This document shows, piece after piece, positions 21,328 to 31,725 of a DNA stretch of 64,000 nt. Source of the stretch: Parvibaculum sp. (GTDB taxonomy: Bacteria; Pseudomonadota; Alphaproteobacteria; Parvibaculales; Parvibaculaceae); assembly GCF_030694575.1 (NCBI RefSeq), contig NZ_JAUYUS010000134.1, positions 24,749 through 88,748 on the forward strand, written 5' to 3'. How positions within the stretch are numbered: position 1 is the stretch's first letter; every line of letters starts with the position of its first letter. The translations under genes and the position numbers were made by a program. A model generated the notes under the pieces. That model ran no database searches, was not told the origin of the DNA, and saw only the letters and a list, made by a program, of their open reading frames with translations.

Positions 21328-21356
21328 GAAGACCAGGCGGGACGGGCAGGGGGCGA

Positions 21357-22133
21357 ATGAGGCCGGCGAAATTCCCTTATCTCGAACATGACGGCCTTCT
21401 GGCCTTCGCGCATCGCGGCGGCGCAGGGGCCTGGCCGGAAAACACGATGCCCGCCTTTCAGGGGGCGGTCGATCTCGGCTATCGCTATATCGAGACGGAT
21501 GTTCATGCGACGCGCGACGGGGTGCTGCTTGCATTCCACGACGACCGGCTCGACCGGGTGACGGACGGCACCGGCTGCATCGCGGATATGGACTATGACG
21601 AGGTGCGGAAGGCGCGGGTGGACGGCAAGGAGCCGATACCGCTGCTGGCCGAACTGCTGAGCGCCTGGCCCGACATCAAGGTCAACATCGATCCCAAGCG
21701 CGACAATGCAGCGGAGCCGCTGATCCGGCTGTTGAAAGACATGGATGTGGTCGACCGGGTCTGCGTCACCGCCTTTTCGGGCCGGCGGACGGCGGGTATC
21801 CGGGAGGCGGTGGGGCCGAGGCTCTGCACTGGCATGGGGCCGCTTTCAACCGTGAGGTTGCGATTCGGGAGCTGGCTGGGATCGGGCGGGTTTGTCCTCG
21901 GCGGCTTCGTCGAGGGTGCCGCTCAAATTCCGATCGAGCAATACGGCATCACGCTGGTGGACCGGCGGCTGGTGGACCGGGCCCACGAACTGGGCCTTCA
22001 GGTGCATGTCTGGACCATCGACGACGAGGCGGAAATGCGGCGATTGGTCGATCTGGGCGTGGACGGGCTCATGACGGACGTGCCTGCCCTCCTGAAAACG
22101 GTTCTCATCGAAAAAGGGTTGTGGCCGTCATAG
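21357..22133 (+). CDS. Glycerophosphodiester phosphodiesterase
   Basis: FAHRGGAGAWPENTMPAFQGAVDLGYRYIETDVHATRDGVLLAFHDD. Confidence 0.93.
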   Translation: MRPAKFPYLEHDGLLAFAHRGGAGAWPENTMPAFQGAVDLGYRYIETDVHATRDGVLLAFHDDRLDRVTDGTGCIADMDYDEVRKARVDGKEPIPLLAELLSAWPDIKVNIDPKRDNAAEPLIRLLKDMDVVDRVCVTAFSGRRTAGIREAVGPRLCTGMGPLSTVRLRFGSWLGSGGFVLGGFVEGAAQIPIEQYGITLVDRRLVDRAHELGLQVHVWTIDDEAEMRRLVDLGVDGLMTDVPALLKTVLIEKGLWPS

Positions 22134-22268
22134 CCGGACGGGCCAAGCCTATGTCTTTTCTGCGACAATTCGCGTCTGGCCGGGCTGCGGTCAGGGGATA
22201 AGTTGTGCTAAACATGTGAAAGCGATTTGCTCCGCCGTCACGGCGGGGGCGAGGGACGGGAAGCGGTC

Positions 22269-23495
22269 ATGGGCTACGAAGCCATCGACTACAAGCAGAA
22301 GCTGGCCGAAGCGTTGCGCGCCGTAAAGGACGAAGGACGCTACCGTGTCTTTACCGACATCGTGCGTCATCGCGGTTCATTTCCGCGCGCGACTTTCCAC
22401 ACGCCCGAAGGCAAGCGCGACATCGTTGTGTGGTGCTCCAACGACTATCTCGGCATGGGGCAGCATCCCGCCGTGATCGAAGCGATGCACCGGGCGATCG
22501 ACGAGGTGGGGGCGGGCTCCGGCGGTACGCGCAATATCTCGGGCACGACCCATTATCACGTCGAACTCGAACATGAGCTTGCCGACCTTCACCAGAAGGA
22601 AGCGGCGCTTCTCTTCACGTCCGGTTATGCGGCGAACGACGCGACGCTATCGACGCTGGCGCGTATCCTGGGCGACTGCGTGATTATTTCGGACGAAATG
22701 AATCACGCCTCGATGATCGAAGGCATCAAGCGGGGCCGCGGCCCGAAGCGGCTATGGCGCCACAACGATCTCGCGCATCTGGAAGAACTGCTGAGCGAAC
22801 TCGATCCGGCGCAACCGAAGATCGTGGCGTTCGAGTCCGTCTATTCGATGGATGGCGACATCGCGCCCATCGAGGCAATCTGCGACCTCGCGCGTAAATA
22901 CGGCGCGCTGACCTATCTGGACGAAGTGCATGCAGTCGGGCTCTACGGACCGCGCGGCGGCGGCATAGCGGAGCGCGACGGTGTTCTCGACAAGGTGGAC
23001 ATCATCGAAGGTACGCTTGCAAAGGGCTTCGGCGTGATGGGCGGGTACATTGCCGCGTCGGCCGATCTTGTCGATGTGGTGCGCTCCTACGCGCCCGGCT
23101 TCATCTTCTCGACTTCGCTCGCACCCGTGCTGGTGGCGGGCGTGCTGGCCGCGGTGCGGCATCTGAAATCGAGCAATGCCGAGCGCGAGCGGCATCAGGA
23201 GCGGGCGGCGACATTGCGCCGGATGCTCGCCGATGCCGGGCTGCCGGTGATGGTGTGCGAGAGCCATATCGTGCCGGTGATGGTGGGCGACCCGGTGATC
23301 TGCAAGCAGGTGAGCGACGATCTCCTCAAGGATCACTGCATCTATGTTCAGCCGATCAACTATCCCACCGTGCCGCGCGGTACGGAGCGGCTGCGCTTCA
23401 CGCCTTGCCCCGTGCATACGGACGAGATGATGCGCGATCTCGTGACGGCGCTGGACCAGGTCTGGACGCGCCGCAAGATCAGACGTGCCGCCTGA
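22269..23495 (+). CDS. hemA: 5-aminolevulinate synthase (C4 pathway)
   Basis: [43 protein letters not shown]...[18 protein letters not shown]...[15 protein letters not shown]. Confidence 0.95.
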   Translation: MGYEAIDYKQKLAEALRAVKDEGRYRVFTDIVRHRGSFPRATFHTPEGKRDIVVWCSNDYLGMGQHPAVIEAMHRAIDEVGAGSGGTRNISGTTHYHVELEHELADLHQKEAALLFTSGYAANDATLSTLARILGDCVIISDEMNHASMIEGIKRGRGPKRLWRHNDLAHLEELLSELDPAQPKIVAFESVYSMDGDIAPIEAICDLARKYGALTYLDEVHAVGLYGPRGGGIAERDGVLDKVDIIEGTLAKGFGVMGGYIAASADLVDVVRSYAPGFIFSTSLAPVLVAGVLAAVRHLKSSNAERERHQERAATLRRMLADAGLPVMVCESHIVPVMVGDPVICKQVSDDLLKDHCIYVQPINYPTVPRGTERLRFTPCPVHTDEMMRDLVTALDQVWTRRKIRRAA

Positions 23496-23781
23496 TCGCG
23501 GGACGGGGAGCCCCCCGGGGTCGCGGGGGGATGGCGGCGGGGAACGCCGAGAAGTCATTTTCGAATACACGCCGATCGGCGCCAGCGTCAAAGTGACGGC
23601 CGTTGATGTCGCGACTGGCCTCGAGGTTTCGGTGGTGGGGCCATCGATTGCTCCGCAAACGGAGCTGGAGCGCGTGGCGATGCGCAAGTTGCGCTACATG
23701 CTGGAAAAGCGGGGCGACATCAAAAAAGACGACGGCAAGGGCGATCCGGAGCCGCCATCGGGGGGCGGTATCGTCGTCTAG
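23485..23781 (+). CDS. Small conserved hypothetical protein (DUF6898-like), overlaps the hemA 3' end
   Basis: [51 protein letters not shown]. Confidence 0.65.
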   Translation: MPPDRGTGSPPGSRGDGGGERREVIFEYTPIGASVKVTAVDVATGLEVSVVGPSIAPQTELERVAMRKLRYMLEKRGDIKKDDGKGDPEPPSGGGIVV

Positions 23782-23799
23782 CGCGGCAGGGGCTTTTAC

Positions 23800-24246
23800 T
23801 TATTTCTTCTTGCGTCCACGCGTCGGGGCTGTGCTGACGCGGCCGAGACCGATCTGTTTCGCGAGTTTGGAACGCTGGGCGGCGTAGTTCGGCGCGACCA
23901 TCGGATAGTCGTGGGGCAGGTTCCAGCGGGCCCGGTATTCTTCCGGCGTAAGGCCGTATTGCGAGCGCAGATAGCGCTTCAGCATTTTGAGTTTTTTTCC
24001 GTCCTCGAGGCAGACGATGTAGTCGGCGGTGACGGATTTTTTGACCGGAACGGCTGGCGTCAGGTCGATTTCCTTGGTGTTCACGCCGTGGCCGAGACCG
24101 CTAAGTGTCGAATGAACCGTGCGGATCATCCCCGCGATGTCATTGGCCGCAATCGGATTGTTGCTGACATATGCTGCAACTATTTCGGTGGCGAGGCGAA
24201 GTATCTCTGTCGTGTCATCGGATGCGGAAGATTTGATCTCATTCAT
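23800..24246 (-). CDS. MucR/Ros-family transcriptional regulator
   Basis: YIVCLEDGKKLKMLKRYLRSQYGLTPEEYRARWNLPHDYPMVAPNYAAQRSKLAKQIGLG. Confidence 0.92.
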   Translation of the reverse strand: MNEIKSSASDDTTEILRLATEIVAAYVSNNPIAANDIAGMIRTVHSTLSGLGHGVNTKEIDLTPAVPVKKSVTADYIVCLEDGKKLKMLKRYLRSQYGLTPEEYRARWNLPHDYPMVAPNYAAQRSKLAKQIGLGRVSTAPTRGRKKK

Positions 24247-24315
24247 TACGACAACTTGCCCTGCTGGGGGTGACGCCTCGCTTGGCGGGGCTGCAAAAAC
24301 GTCATCTTCTAGCGC

Positions 24316-24344
24316 GATATAACTCCTATAATCAAGGATATCAA
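24316..24344 (-). promoter_or_regulatory. Predicted mucR-type gene promoter TTGATA-N17-TATATC
   Basis: Minus strand: -35 at 24344-24339, -10 at 24321-24316, upstream of the MucR CDS. Confidence 0.45.
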
Positions 24345-24352
24345 GATTATCT

Positions 24353-24380
24353 TCTAGGTTCAGACGTGTCGAAACCTAGA
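24353..24380. promoter_or_regulatory. Perfect inverted repeat TCTAGGTT-N12-AACCTAGA upstream of the mucR-type gene
   Basis: 8-bp perfect arms; located just upstream of the predicted promoter. Confidence 0.5.
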
Positions 24381-24769
24381 GAAATTGAACTGAATCATTT
24401 CGGGTAATGCACGTTAATAATTACTCAACTTAGATTCGGAAGTAAATTGCATGTTTCTAGTCAAGCTTACATGAGGCTCACACAAACTTATCCAATTCGG
24501 CCCGATCTGAAGCCTTTGCCGCAGCCGAATACATGCCGACGAACTGGTCATTACAAGTGCACGTCGTCTACCCGACGGTTGGTGGGTGAATTGGCGACCG
24601 CAAACGATATGTGGTATCACGCCGGTAATCGAAACCGAGAACCAGCAGGCGCCGCCGCAGCGCAGGCAGGCGTTGCCGGCGAGGTTTTCGCGGGCCAGTT
24701 CGGCAGCTCGGCGCGGAACCTTCGCGTTCCATGGGCGCCCGGAGAGTACGAAATAGAGAAGGTAAGTTT

Positions 24770-26086
24770 ATGGCTTTGAGCGATGCCGCCGCCCGGCAGG
24801 GCAGTTTTGCCGGCTTTTTCACCGATGGGTTGGCGGAAAGCGACCCCGAGATTCTGAATGCGATCGAGCGCGAACTCGAGCGCCAGCAGACCGAGATCGA
24901 GCTGATTGCGTCCGAAAATATCGTGTCCCGCGCCGTTCTGGAGGCGCAGGGCTCGATACTGACAAACAAGTATGCAGAGGGTTACCCCGGCAAGCGGTAC
25001 TATGGCGGCTGCGAGTTCGTCGACATTGCCGAAGATCTGGCGATTTCCCGCGCGAAGAAACTGTTCGGTTGCACGTTCGCGAATGTACAGCCGAATTCCG
25101 GTTCGCAGGCGAACCAGGGTGTGATGATGGCGCTGCTGAAGCCCGGCGACACCATCATGGGCATGAGCCTCGCCGCAGGCGGCCACCTCACGCATGGCGC
25201 CGCGCCGAACCAGTCGGGCAAGTGGTTCAATGCCGTGCAGTACGGCGTTCGCCAACAGGATCATCTGATCGACATGGACGAGGTCGCGAGCCTCGCGAAA
25301 CAGCACAAGCCGAAAATGATCATCGCGGGCGGCTCGGCCTATCCGCGCGTTATCGATTTCAAAGGGTTCCGTGAGATTGCCGACAACGTGGGCGCGCTGT
25401 TCATGGTGGACATGGCGCATTTCGCCGGCCTGGTCGCGGGCGGAGCGCATCCGAGCCCGCTCCCTTACGCCGACATCGTGACGACGACGACCCACAAGAC
25501 GCTGCGGGGCCCGCGGGGCGGCATGATCCTCTCGAATAACGAGGAGATCGGAAAGAAGATCAATTCGGCTATCTTCCCCGGCATTCAGGGCGGGCCGCTG
25601 ATGCATGTCATCGCCGGCAAGGCCGTTGCCTTCGGTGAGGCGCTCCGGCCCGAGTTCAAGGCTTATGCACAGTCGGTCGTCGACAACGCGCGGACGCTTG
25701 CCTCGACGCTTGCCGAGGCGGGACTCGCTATCGTTTCCGGCGGCACCGATACGCATCTGATGCTAGTGGACCTCAGGCCCAAGAAGCTCACCGGCAAGGT
25801 GGCGGAAGCGGCGCTCGAACGTGCACACATCACCTGCAACAAGAACGGCATTCCCTTCGATCCCGAGAAGCCGACGATTACCTCAGGCGTGCGTCTTGGA
25901 ACGCCGGCCGGGACGACGCGCGGCTTCGGTACAGCGGAATTTGCGCAGGTCGGACGCCTCATCACCGAGGTTCTGGACGGGCTCGCGCGGAACGGCGAAG
26001 AGAAGAATGCGGATGTCGAGGCGGGCGTGCGCGGCCGCGTCGTCGAATTGTGCCGGCGGTTTCCGATCTATGGCGGACCAAAGTAA
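24770..26086 (+). CDS. glyA: Serine hydroxymethyltransferase
   Basis: [42 protein letters not shown]...[17 protein letters not shown]. Confidence 0.96.
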   Translation: MALSDAAARQGSFAGFFTDGLAESDPEILNAIERELERQQTEIELIASENIVSRAVLEAQGSILTNKYAEGYPGKRYYGGCEFVDIAEDLAISRAKKLFGCTFANVQPNSGSQANQGVMMALLKPGDTIMGMSLAAGGHLTHGAAPNQSGKWFNAVQYGVRQQDHLIDMDEVASLAKQHKPKMIIAGGSAYPRVIDFKGFREIADNVGALFMVDMAHFAGLVAGGAHPSPLPYADIVTTTTHKTLRGPRGGMILSNNEEIGKKINSAIFPGIQGGPLMHVIAGKAVAFGEALRPEFKAYAQSVVDNARTLASTLAEAGLAIVSGGTDTHLMLVDLRPKKLTGKVAEAALERAHITCNKNGIPFDPEKPTITSGVRLGTPAGTTRGFGTAEFAQVGRLITEVLDGLARNGEEKNADVEAGVRGRVVELCRRFPIYGGPK

Positions 26087-26132
26087 AACGACCCGAGGCG
26101 GGCTTGGTCAATTCTGAGGGGGCTGACAGCGC

Positions 26133-26621
26133 ATGCGTTGTCCATATTGCGGTAACGAAGATACGCAGGTGAAGGACTCGCGTCCCACCGAAGACAATAC
26201 GGCGATCCGGCGGCGGCGCTTCTGCACCGCGTGCGGCGGCCGGTTCACGACATTCGAACGGGTGCAGCTCCGTGAGCTGACGATCATCAAAACAAATGGC
26301 CGGAGAGTGCCGTTCGACCGCGATAAACTCATGCGTTCCGTGCAAATCGCCATGCGGAAACGCCCTGTTGAGCAGGAACGCATTGAGCGTATGGTGAGCG
26401 GCATCGTGAGGCGGCTCGAGAGCATGGGGGAGAGCGAAATCCCGTCCGCCATGATCGGGAAACTGGTCATGGAGGGGTTGAGTTCTCTCGACGCCGTCGC
26501 CTATGTCCGCTTTGCGTCCGTCTACAGGAATTTCCGTGAAGCCAAGGACTTCGAGGAGTTTCTGGGCGAACTCAGCGGACCGCTCGGCAGTTCGCTTCGC
26601 GACGAAGACGAGGACCGCTGA
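26133..26621 (+). CDS. nrdR: Transcriptional repressor NrdR
   Basis: [46 protein letters not shown]. Confidence 0.96.
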
Positions 26622-26669
26622 TCCTTTCGGGCCGCCCTGAAGCGGGCCGACGGGGTTCCGCCGACAGGG

Positions 26670-27794
26670 ATGAAGATGGTTCGGCCCTACGACACGCAGT
26701 TCATGAAAATGGCACTGGCGCTCGCCGAGCGCGGGTTGGGGCAGGTCGCTCCCAATCCAGCGGTCGGCTGCGTCATCGTGCGCGAGGATGGCGATCGTCC
26801 GCGTGTCGTCGGTCGCGGCTGGACGCAGCCAGGCGGTCGGCCGCATGCCGAGACGGAGGCGCTACGACGTGCCGGCGCGCTTGCCAAGGGTGCCACGGCC
26901 TATGTGAGTCTCGAGCCCTGCTCGCATCACGGCAAGACCGGACCTTGCGCCGAAGCATTGATCGAAGCCGGGATTCGCCGCGTCGTCGGCGCTCTTGCCG
27001 ACCCGAACCCGGCTGTCGCGGGACGGGGCTTTGCGCTGCTGCAGGCGAAAGGCATCGACGTCACCGAGAATGTCTGCGCTGCCGACGCCCATTATCTCAA
27101 CGAAGGATTCTTCCTCGCGATGTCGGAGAAGCGTCCGCTCGTGACGCTCAAGATCGCAAGTTCGCTCGACGGCCGCATCGCCACGCATGACGGCCATAGC
27201 CAATGGATCACAGGCGACCGCGCGCGGGAGCGGGGGCAGCTGCTTCGTGCGACCCACGACGCAATCATGGTGGGAAGCGCTACCGCCATTGTCGACGATC
27301 CGGAACTTACGTGCCGGCTACCGGGCCTCGGCGACCGCTCTCCCGTTCGCATTGTCGCCGACGGGCGGCTGCGGCTGCCGCTGACATCGAAGCTGGTGCG
27401 CGACGCGCGCAAGGTGCCGGTGTGGCTGCTGACGCTTCCCGGCAGTGAGGCGCAGCGGCGCAAGGCATTCGAGGATTGTGGCGTGACGCTGATCGAGGTG
27501 GAGGCGGGCGAGAACGGCGTCATGGACATGCGAAATGCGCTTGAGGCAATTGCCGAGCGTGGCATTACCCGACTTCTTGTCGAAGGCGGTTCGCGTCTCG
27601 CCGCCTCACTCGTTCTCGCGCGTCTGGTCGACCGCATCGAATGGTTTCGCGCGCCCAAGGTTATCGGCGGCGACGGCTATCCCGCTATCGCCGCGCTCGG
27701 TGTCAAGAACCTCGACAATGCGCCGATGTTCGACCTGCGCGAGACGGTAACGCTGGGCGAGGACTCGCTCGCCAGCTACGTGCTTCGGAGCTAG
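26670..27794 (+). CDS. ribD: Bifunctional diaminohydroxyphosphoribosylaminopyrimidine deaminase/reductase
   Basis: MKMALALAERGLGQVAPNPAVGCVIV...HAETEALRRAG...YVSLEPCSHHGKTGPCAEALI. Confidence 0.95.
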   Translation: MKMVRPYDTQFMKMALALAERGLGQVAPNPAVGCVIVREDGDRPRVVGRGWTQPGGRPHAETEALRRAGALAKGATAYVSLEPCSHHGKTGPCAEALIEAGIRRVVGALADPNPAVAGRGFALLQAKGIDVTENVCAADAHYLNEGFFLAMSEKRPLVTLKIASSLDGRIATHDGHSQWITGDRARERGQLLRATHDAIMVGSATAIVDDPELTCRLPGLGDRSPVRIVADGRLRLPLTSKLVRDARKVPVWLLTLPGSEAQRRKAFEDCGVTLIEVEAGENGVMDMRNALEAIAERGITRLLVEGGSRLAASLVLARLVDRIEWFRAPKVIGGDGYPAIAALGVKNLDNAPMFDLRETVTLGEDSLASYVLRS

Positions 27795-27800
27795 GACCTC

Positions 27801-28427
27801 ATGTTTACCGGGATCATTACGGATGTCGGGCGCATTCGCGCTGTCGAGCGGCGGGGCGATGCGCGGTTCACCATCGGTACGGCTTACGACGCGGAGGGGA
27901 TCGATCTCGGCGCGTCCATCGCCTGCGCGGGCTGTTGCCTGACGGTCGTCGACAAGGGGCACGACGAAGCGGGCAACTGGTTTGCCGTCGATGTTTCAGC
28001 GGAGTCGCTGGCCTGTACGACGCTGGGTACGTGGAGCGAAGGGACAGCGGTCAATCTGGAGCGAGCGCTCAAGGCGGGCGATGAACTGGGCGGCCATATC
28101 GTGAGCGGCCATGTGGATGGGGTCGGGCACATCGTCGATATCCGCCCGGACGGCGATTCCATGAGGTTCGCCTTCGAAGCACCGGAGGGCCTTGGCCGCT
28201 TCATTGCGCCGAAAGGCTCCGTGACGCTGAACGGCACCTCGCTTACCGTCAATGAAGTCGAAGACCCGAAACCAGGCGGAAATGCCGGCGGCACGCGGTT
28301 CGGAATCAATATCATTCCGCATACCCAGGCAGTTACGACCTGGGGGATGGCGAAAGCCGGCGATCCCGTTAATCTTGAAATCGATATGCTGGCCCGGTAT
28401 GTGGCGCGGCTGGTTCAGAAGGATTGA
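27801..28427 (+). CDS. ribE: Riboflavin synthase alpha chain
   Basis: MFTGIITDVGRIRAVERRGDARF...GHIVSGHVDGVGHIV...GTSLTVNEV. Confidence 0.95.
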   Translation: MFTGIITDVGRIRAVERRGDARFTIGTAYDAEGIDLGASIACAGCCLTVVDKGHDEAGNWFAVDVSAESLACTTLGTWSEGTAVNLERALKAGDELGGHIVSGHVDGVGHIVDIRPDGDSMRFAFEAPEGLGRFIAPKGSVTLNGTSLTVNEVEDPKPGGNAGGTRFGINIIPHTQAVTTWGMAKAGDPVNLEIDMLARYVARLVQKD

Positions 28428-28432
28428 GACCC

Positions 28433-29581
28433 GTGTACAAGGAATATCTCTCCCCGATCGAGGACGTCATCGAGGACGCGCGCAACGGCAAGATGTTCAT
28501 TCTGGTCGACGCCGAAGACCGCGAGAACGAAGGCGATCTCGTCATTCCGGCGCAGATGTGCACGCCGGAAGCCGTGAACTTCATGGCGAAATACGGTCGC
28601 GGGCTCATCTGCCTTACGCTGACGAGCGATCGGGCCAAGCAACTCAATCTGCAGCTCATGTCGTCGACCAACCAGTCCCGGCATCAGACGGCGTTCACGG
28701 TTTCCATTGAAGCGCGCGAAGGGATTTCGACCGGTATTTCTGCGCACGACCGGGCGCATACCGTTTCAGTTGCCATAGATCCGACCAAGGGAGCGACAGA
28801 CATCGTCTCTCCCGGTCATGTGTTTCCGCTCGTTGCACGCGATGGCGGCGTCCTCGTTCGCGCGGGGCATACGGAATCGGCGGTCGACATCGCTCGGCTC
28901 GCCGGGCTTTATCCGGCCGGCGTCATCTGCGAGATCATGAATGACGACGGGACGATGGCAAGGTTGCCGGACCTCGTGCAGTTCGCGCAGCTTCACGGAT
29001 TGAAGATCGCGACCATTGCGGACCTGATCGCCTACCGCCGCCGCTACGACAATTTCATTCATCGTGCGATCGAAACCGAACTCGACAGCGATTTCGGCGG
29101 TGAATTCAAACTGATGGTCTATCTGAACACAGTGGAATACGCGGAGCATATTGCGCTGGTGAAGGGCGACATTTCGGGCCCCGAGCCCGTGCTGGTGCGT
29201 GTTCATGCGATCAATGTTTTCGACGACATTCTGGGGGCGACAGGGCCGCGCTCGGAGGTGCTGAAGGAGTCCATGCGCATCATCGCCGAAGAAGGGCGCG
29301 GCGTGGTCGTGCTGATCCGAGATACGACGGCGACGGTTGTTTCCGATATGCTGCTCCGCAAAGGCGAGGGCGGCGAGCAGGGTATGCCCCGGCGGCTCCG
29401 CGAATATGGCGTCGGTGCACAGATTTTGCTCGATCTCGGCGTTCATGACATGGTGCTGCTGTCCGATACGGACCGGAGCATCGTGGGGCTCGACGGATAC
29501 GGACTGAGGATTACCGGGCAGCGCCCGATCACCAATGCCGGCAAGGCGAAAACTTCGCGCGCCAAGGAGACCGCTTCGTGA
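28433..29581 (+). CDS. ribB: 3,4-dihydroxy-2-butanone-4-phosphate synthase fused to a degenerate GTP cyclohydrolase II-like domain (RibBX type)
   Basis: N-term [17 protein letters not shown] and [22 protein letters not shown]-term GCHII-like region lacks the zinc Cys cluster; GTG start at 28433. Confidence 0.9.
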   Translation: MYKEYLSPIEDVIEDARNGKMFILVDAEDRENEGDLVIPAQMCTPEAVNFMAKYGRGLICLTLTSDRAKQLNLQLMSSTNQSRHQTAFTVSIEAREGISTGISAHDRAHTVSVAIDPTKGATDIVSPGHVFPLVARDGGVLVRAGHTESAVDIARLAGLYPAGVICEIMNDDGTMARLPDLVQFAQLHGLKIATIADLIAYRRRYDNFIHRAIETELDSDFGGEFKLMVYLNTVEYAEHIALVKGDISGPEPVLVRVHAINVFDDILGATGPRSEVLKESMRIIAEEGRGVVVLIRDTTATVVSDMLLRKGEGGEQGMPRRLREYGVGAQILLDLGVHDMVLLSDTDRSIVGLDGYGLRITGQRPITNAGKAKTSRAKETAS

Positions 29582-30033
29582 CGACCCAAGCCCATATCCT
29601 CATTGTCGAAGCCCGCTTCTATGATGCGCTTGCAGACGAGCTGGCAACCGGTGCAGTCGCTGCCCTGGAGGCGCGCGGGGCAACGTGGCAGCGTGCGTCG
29701 GTTCCCGGTGTGTTGGAGATTCCGGCGGCGATCAAATTTGCGCTCGACGCGATGGCGCATGGCGGTTTCACGAAGGCGTTCGATGGATTTGTTGCGTTAG
29801 GATGCGTTATTCGCGGCGAGACGACGCATTACGACATCGTGTCGAACGAGTCCGCACGGGCGCTGATGGACCTGGCGGTGGACCGTTCGCTGGCGCTGGG
29901 CAACGGCATCCAGACGGTCGAGAACGAGGCGCAGGCATGGGCCCGCGCCAAGGTGAGCGAGAAGAACAAAGGTGGCGGTGCCGCCAATGCCTGTCTCGAT
30001 ATGATCGAACTCAAGCGCAGCTTTGGCGGCTAG
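29578..30033 (+). CDS. ribH: 6,7-dimethyl-8-ribityllumazine synthase
   Basis: [16 protein letters not shown]...[17 protein letters not shown]...[26 protein letters not shown]. Confidence 0.95.
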   Translation: MTTQAHILIVEARFYDALADELATGAVAALEARGATWQRASVPGVLEIPAAIKFALDAMAHGGFTKAFDGFVALGCVIRGETTHYDIVSNESARALMDLAVDRSLALGNGIQTVENEAQAWARAKVSEKNKGGGAANACLDMIELKRSFGG

Positions 30034-30057
30034 AGGCGATCGAGGTTCATAGAGGTA

Positions 30058-30573
30058 ATGGTTTCAGTTCCGACACAACCGGCGGCGACGAACGGGCTCG
30101 ATCCCAGAGCACGTGCAGCTGCGCGGCTTTGCGCCGTACAGGCGCTCTACCAGATGGACATGGCCGCAACGCCGCTCGATGAAGTGGTCGAGGAGTTCAT
30201 AGAGTATCGCCTTGGCCAGCAAATCGAAGATGTCGATATCTTCGAAGCCGACAAGGCACACTTCGAGGACATCGTGCGCGGGGTTGTGCGGGAACAACGC
30301 GAGCTCGACAATCAGGTGAATGGCGCGCTTGCGAAAGGCTGGTCGCTTGCCCGGATCGACTCGACCTTGCGGGCGATCCTGCGGTGCGGGACTTACGAAC
30401 TCCGGCGGTGCAAGGACGTGCCACTCAAGGTCGTCATCAACGAGTATGTCGAAATTGCCCACGCCTTCTTCGAGGGAGATGAACCCGGCGTGGTGAACGC
30501 GGTGCTCGACCGGCTTGGACGGGAGATCCGCGGCGGCGCGGGAGCGAGCCATGGCAGCGCCGGGCAGACCTGA
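30058..30573 (+). CDS. nusB: Transcription antitermination factor NusB
   Basis: RAAARLCAVQALYQMDMA...DSTLRAILRCGTYELRRCKDVPLKVVINEYVEIAHAFFEGDEPGVVNAVLDRLGRE. Confidence 0.94.
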   Translation: MVSVPTQPAATNGLDPRARAAARLCAVQALYQMDMAATPLDEVVEEFIEYRLGQQIEDVDIFEADKAHFEDIVRGVVREQRELDNQVNGALAKGWSLARIDSTLRAILRCGTYELRRCKDVPLKVVINEYVEIAHAFFEGDEPGVVNAVLDRLGREIRGGAGASHGSAGQT

Positions 30574-31564
30574 GGGCAGCGACCGCCGGCCGAACGAATT
30601 TGCCCTGATCGAGGAGCTTTTCGCTCCGTTGGCGGCCGGATATCCCGGTGCGTATGCGCTGAAGGACGACGCCGCCCTTTTTTCTCCGTCTCCGGATCAT
30701 GAAACGGTGCTGACTGTCGATGCGATGGTGGACGGGGTGCATTTTCTGCCGGACGACCCGCCGGAGAGCGTAGCCCGCAAGCTTCTGCGCGTGAACCTCT
30801 CCGATCTGGCGGCGAAGGGGGCCGTGCCGAGAGGCTATCTTCTGGTCACGTCCTGGCCGGCAGACACGCCCCTTGCGTGGATGCGGAGGTTTGCTGCCGG
30901 TCTCGAGAGCGATCAGCGCTTGTTCGGCGTCTCGCTCTGGGGCGGCGATACCACGTCGACGCCGGGACCGCTGACGCTGTCGCTGACGGCCATCGGCGAA
31001 GTTCCCCGGGGACAGATAATCCGGCGCGGCGGCGGGCAGCCGGGAGACGAGGTTTACGTGACCGGTACGGTCGGCGATGCGGCGCTGGGGCTTATGGTCC
31101 TGCAAGGCACGCTGGAGGGGCTCACTGCGGCACAGGAAGCCCATCTCACGCAACGCTACAGGGAACCAGAGCCGCGCATAGCGTTCGGCCCCAGACTTCG
31201 CGGTCTCGCTCATGCCGCGCTTGACGTGTCGGACGGGCTGGCGGCGGATCTCGGGCATATTTGCGAGGTTTCGGGAGTGGGGGCGCGAATCGAAATGGAT
31301 CTTGTGCCGCTGTCCGATGCGGCCCGCGCGGCCCTGACGAGGGCGCCGGACCTTGTGGAGAGGATCGCCGGCGGCGGCGACGATTACGAGATCCTTTTCG
31401 CCGTCCCGCCCGAAAGGGCGGCGGAGGTCCGGGCTGTCGTAGCGGAAACCGGCATTCCCGCCACCAGAATCGGGACGCTGACGGAAAGGACCGAAGGGGT
31501 GACGATTCTTGACCGTTCGGGAAGCCCAATCCGGCTCAAACAATTGGGATATCGCCACTTTTAG
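30551..31564 (+). CDS. thiL: Thiamine-monophosphate kinase
   Basis: RPNEFALIEELFAPLAAGYPGAYALKDDAALF...GGDTTSTPGPLTLSLTAIGEVP. Confidence 0.93.
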   Translation: MAAPGRPEGSDRRPNEFALIEELFAPLAAGYPGAYALKDDAALFSPSPDHETVLTVDAMVDGVHFLPDDPPESVARKLLRVNLSDLAAKGAVPRGYLLVTSWPADTPLAWMRRFAAGLESDQRLFGVSLWGGDTTSTPGPLTLSLTAIGEVPRGQIIRRGGGQPGDEVYVTGTVGDAALGLMVLQGTLEGLTAAQEAHLTQRYREPEPRIAFGPRLRGLAHAALDVSDGLAADLGHICEVSGVGARIEMDLVPLSDAARAALTRAPDLVERIAGGGDDYEILFAVPPERAAEVRAVVAETGIPATRIGTLTERTEGVTILDRSGSPIRLKQLGYRHF

Positions 31565-31648
31565 CCGATGGCGGATCAGACGCCCGGTTGCTTTCCCATG
31601 CCGTATTTGGCATCTTTCCGCGCGTTTCTGCATTCGGCAGGGGGAGGA

Positions 31649-31673
31649 CTTCCGGCATCCAAAATGCCGGAGG
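31649..31673. other. Hairpin CTTCCGGCAT-ccaaa-ATGCCGGAGG between thiL and hppA
   Basis: Near-perfect 10-bp stem in intergenic DNA, no downstream T-tract. Confidence 0.45.
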
Positions 31674-31725
31674 CTGAGTGGAAATTCCCGCCGGTTAATC
31701 CGTCAAGGAACCTAAGGACAAAACA

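Noticed and set aside
24400-24769. Possible glycine or other riboswitch upstream of glyA
   Set aside because: No recognisable conserved core of a glycine, SAM or THF riboswitch could be read; left as an unexplained leader.
26086-26133. FMN riboswitch upstream of the rib genes
   Set aside because: The gap is too short and no RFN-element core motifs are present; none seen in the other rib gaps.
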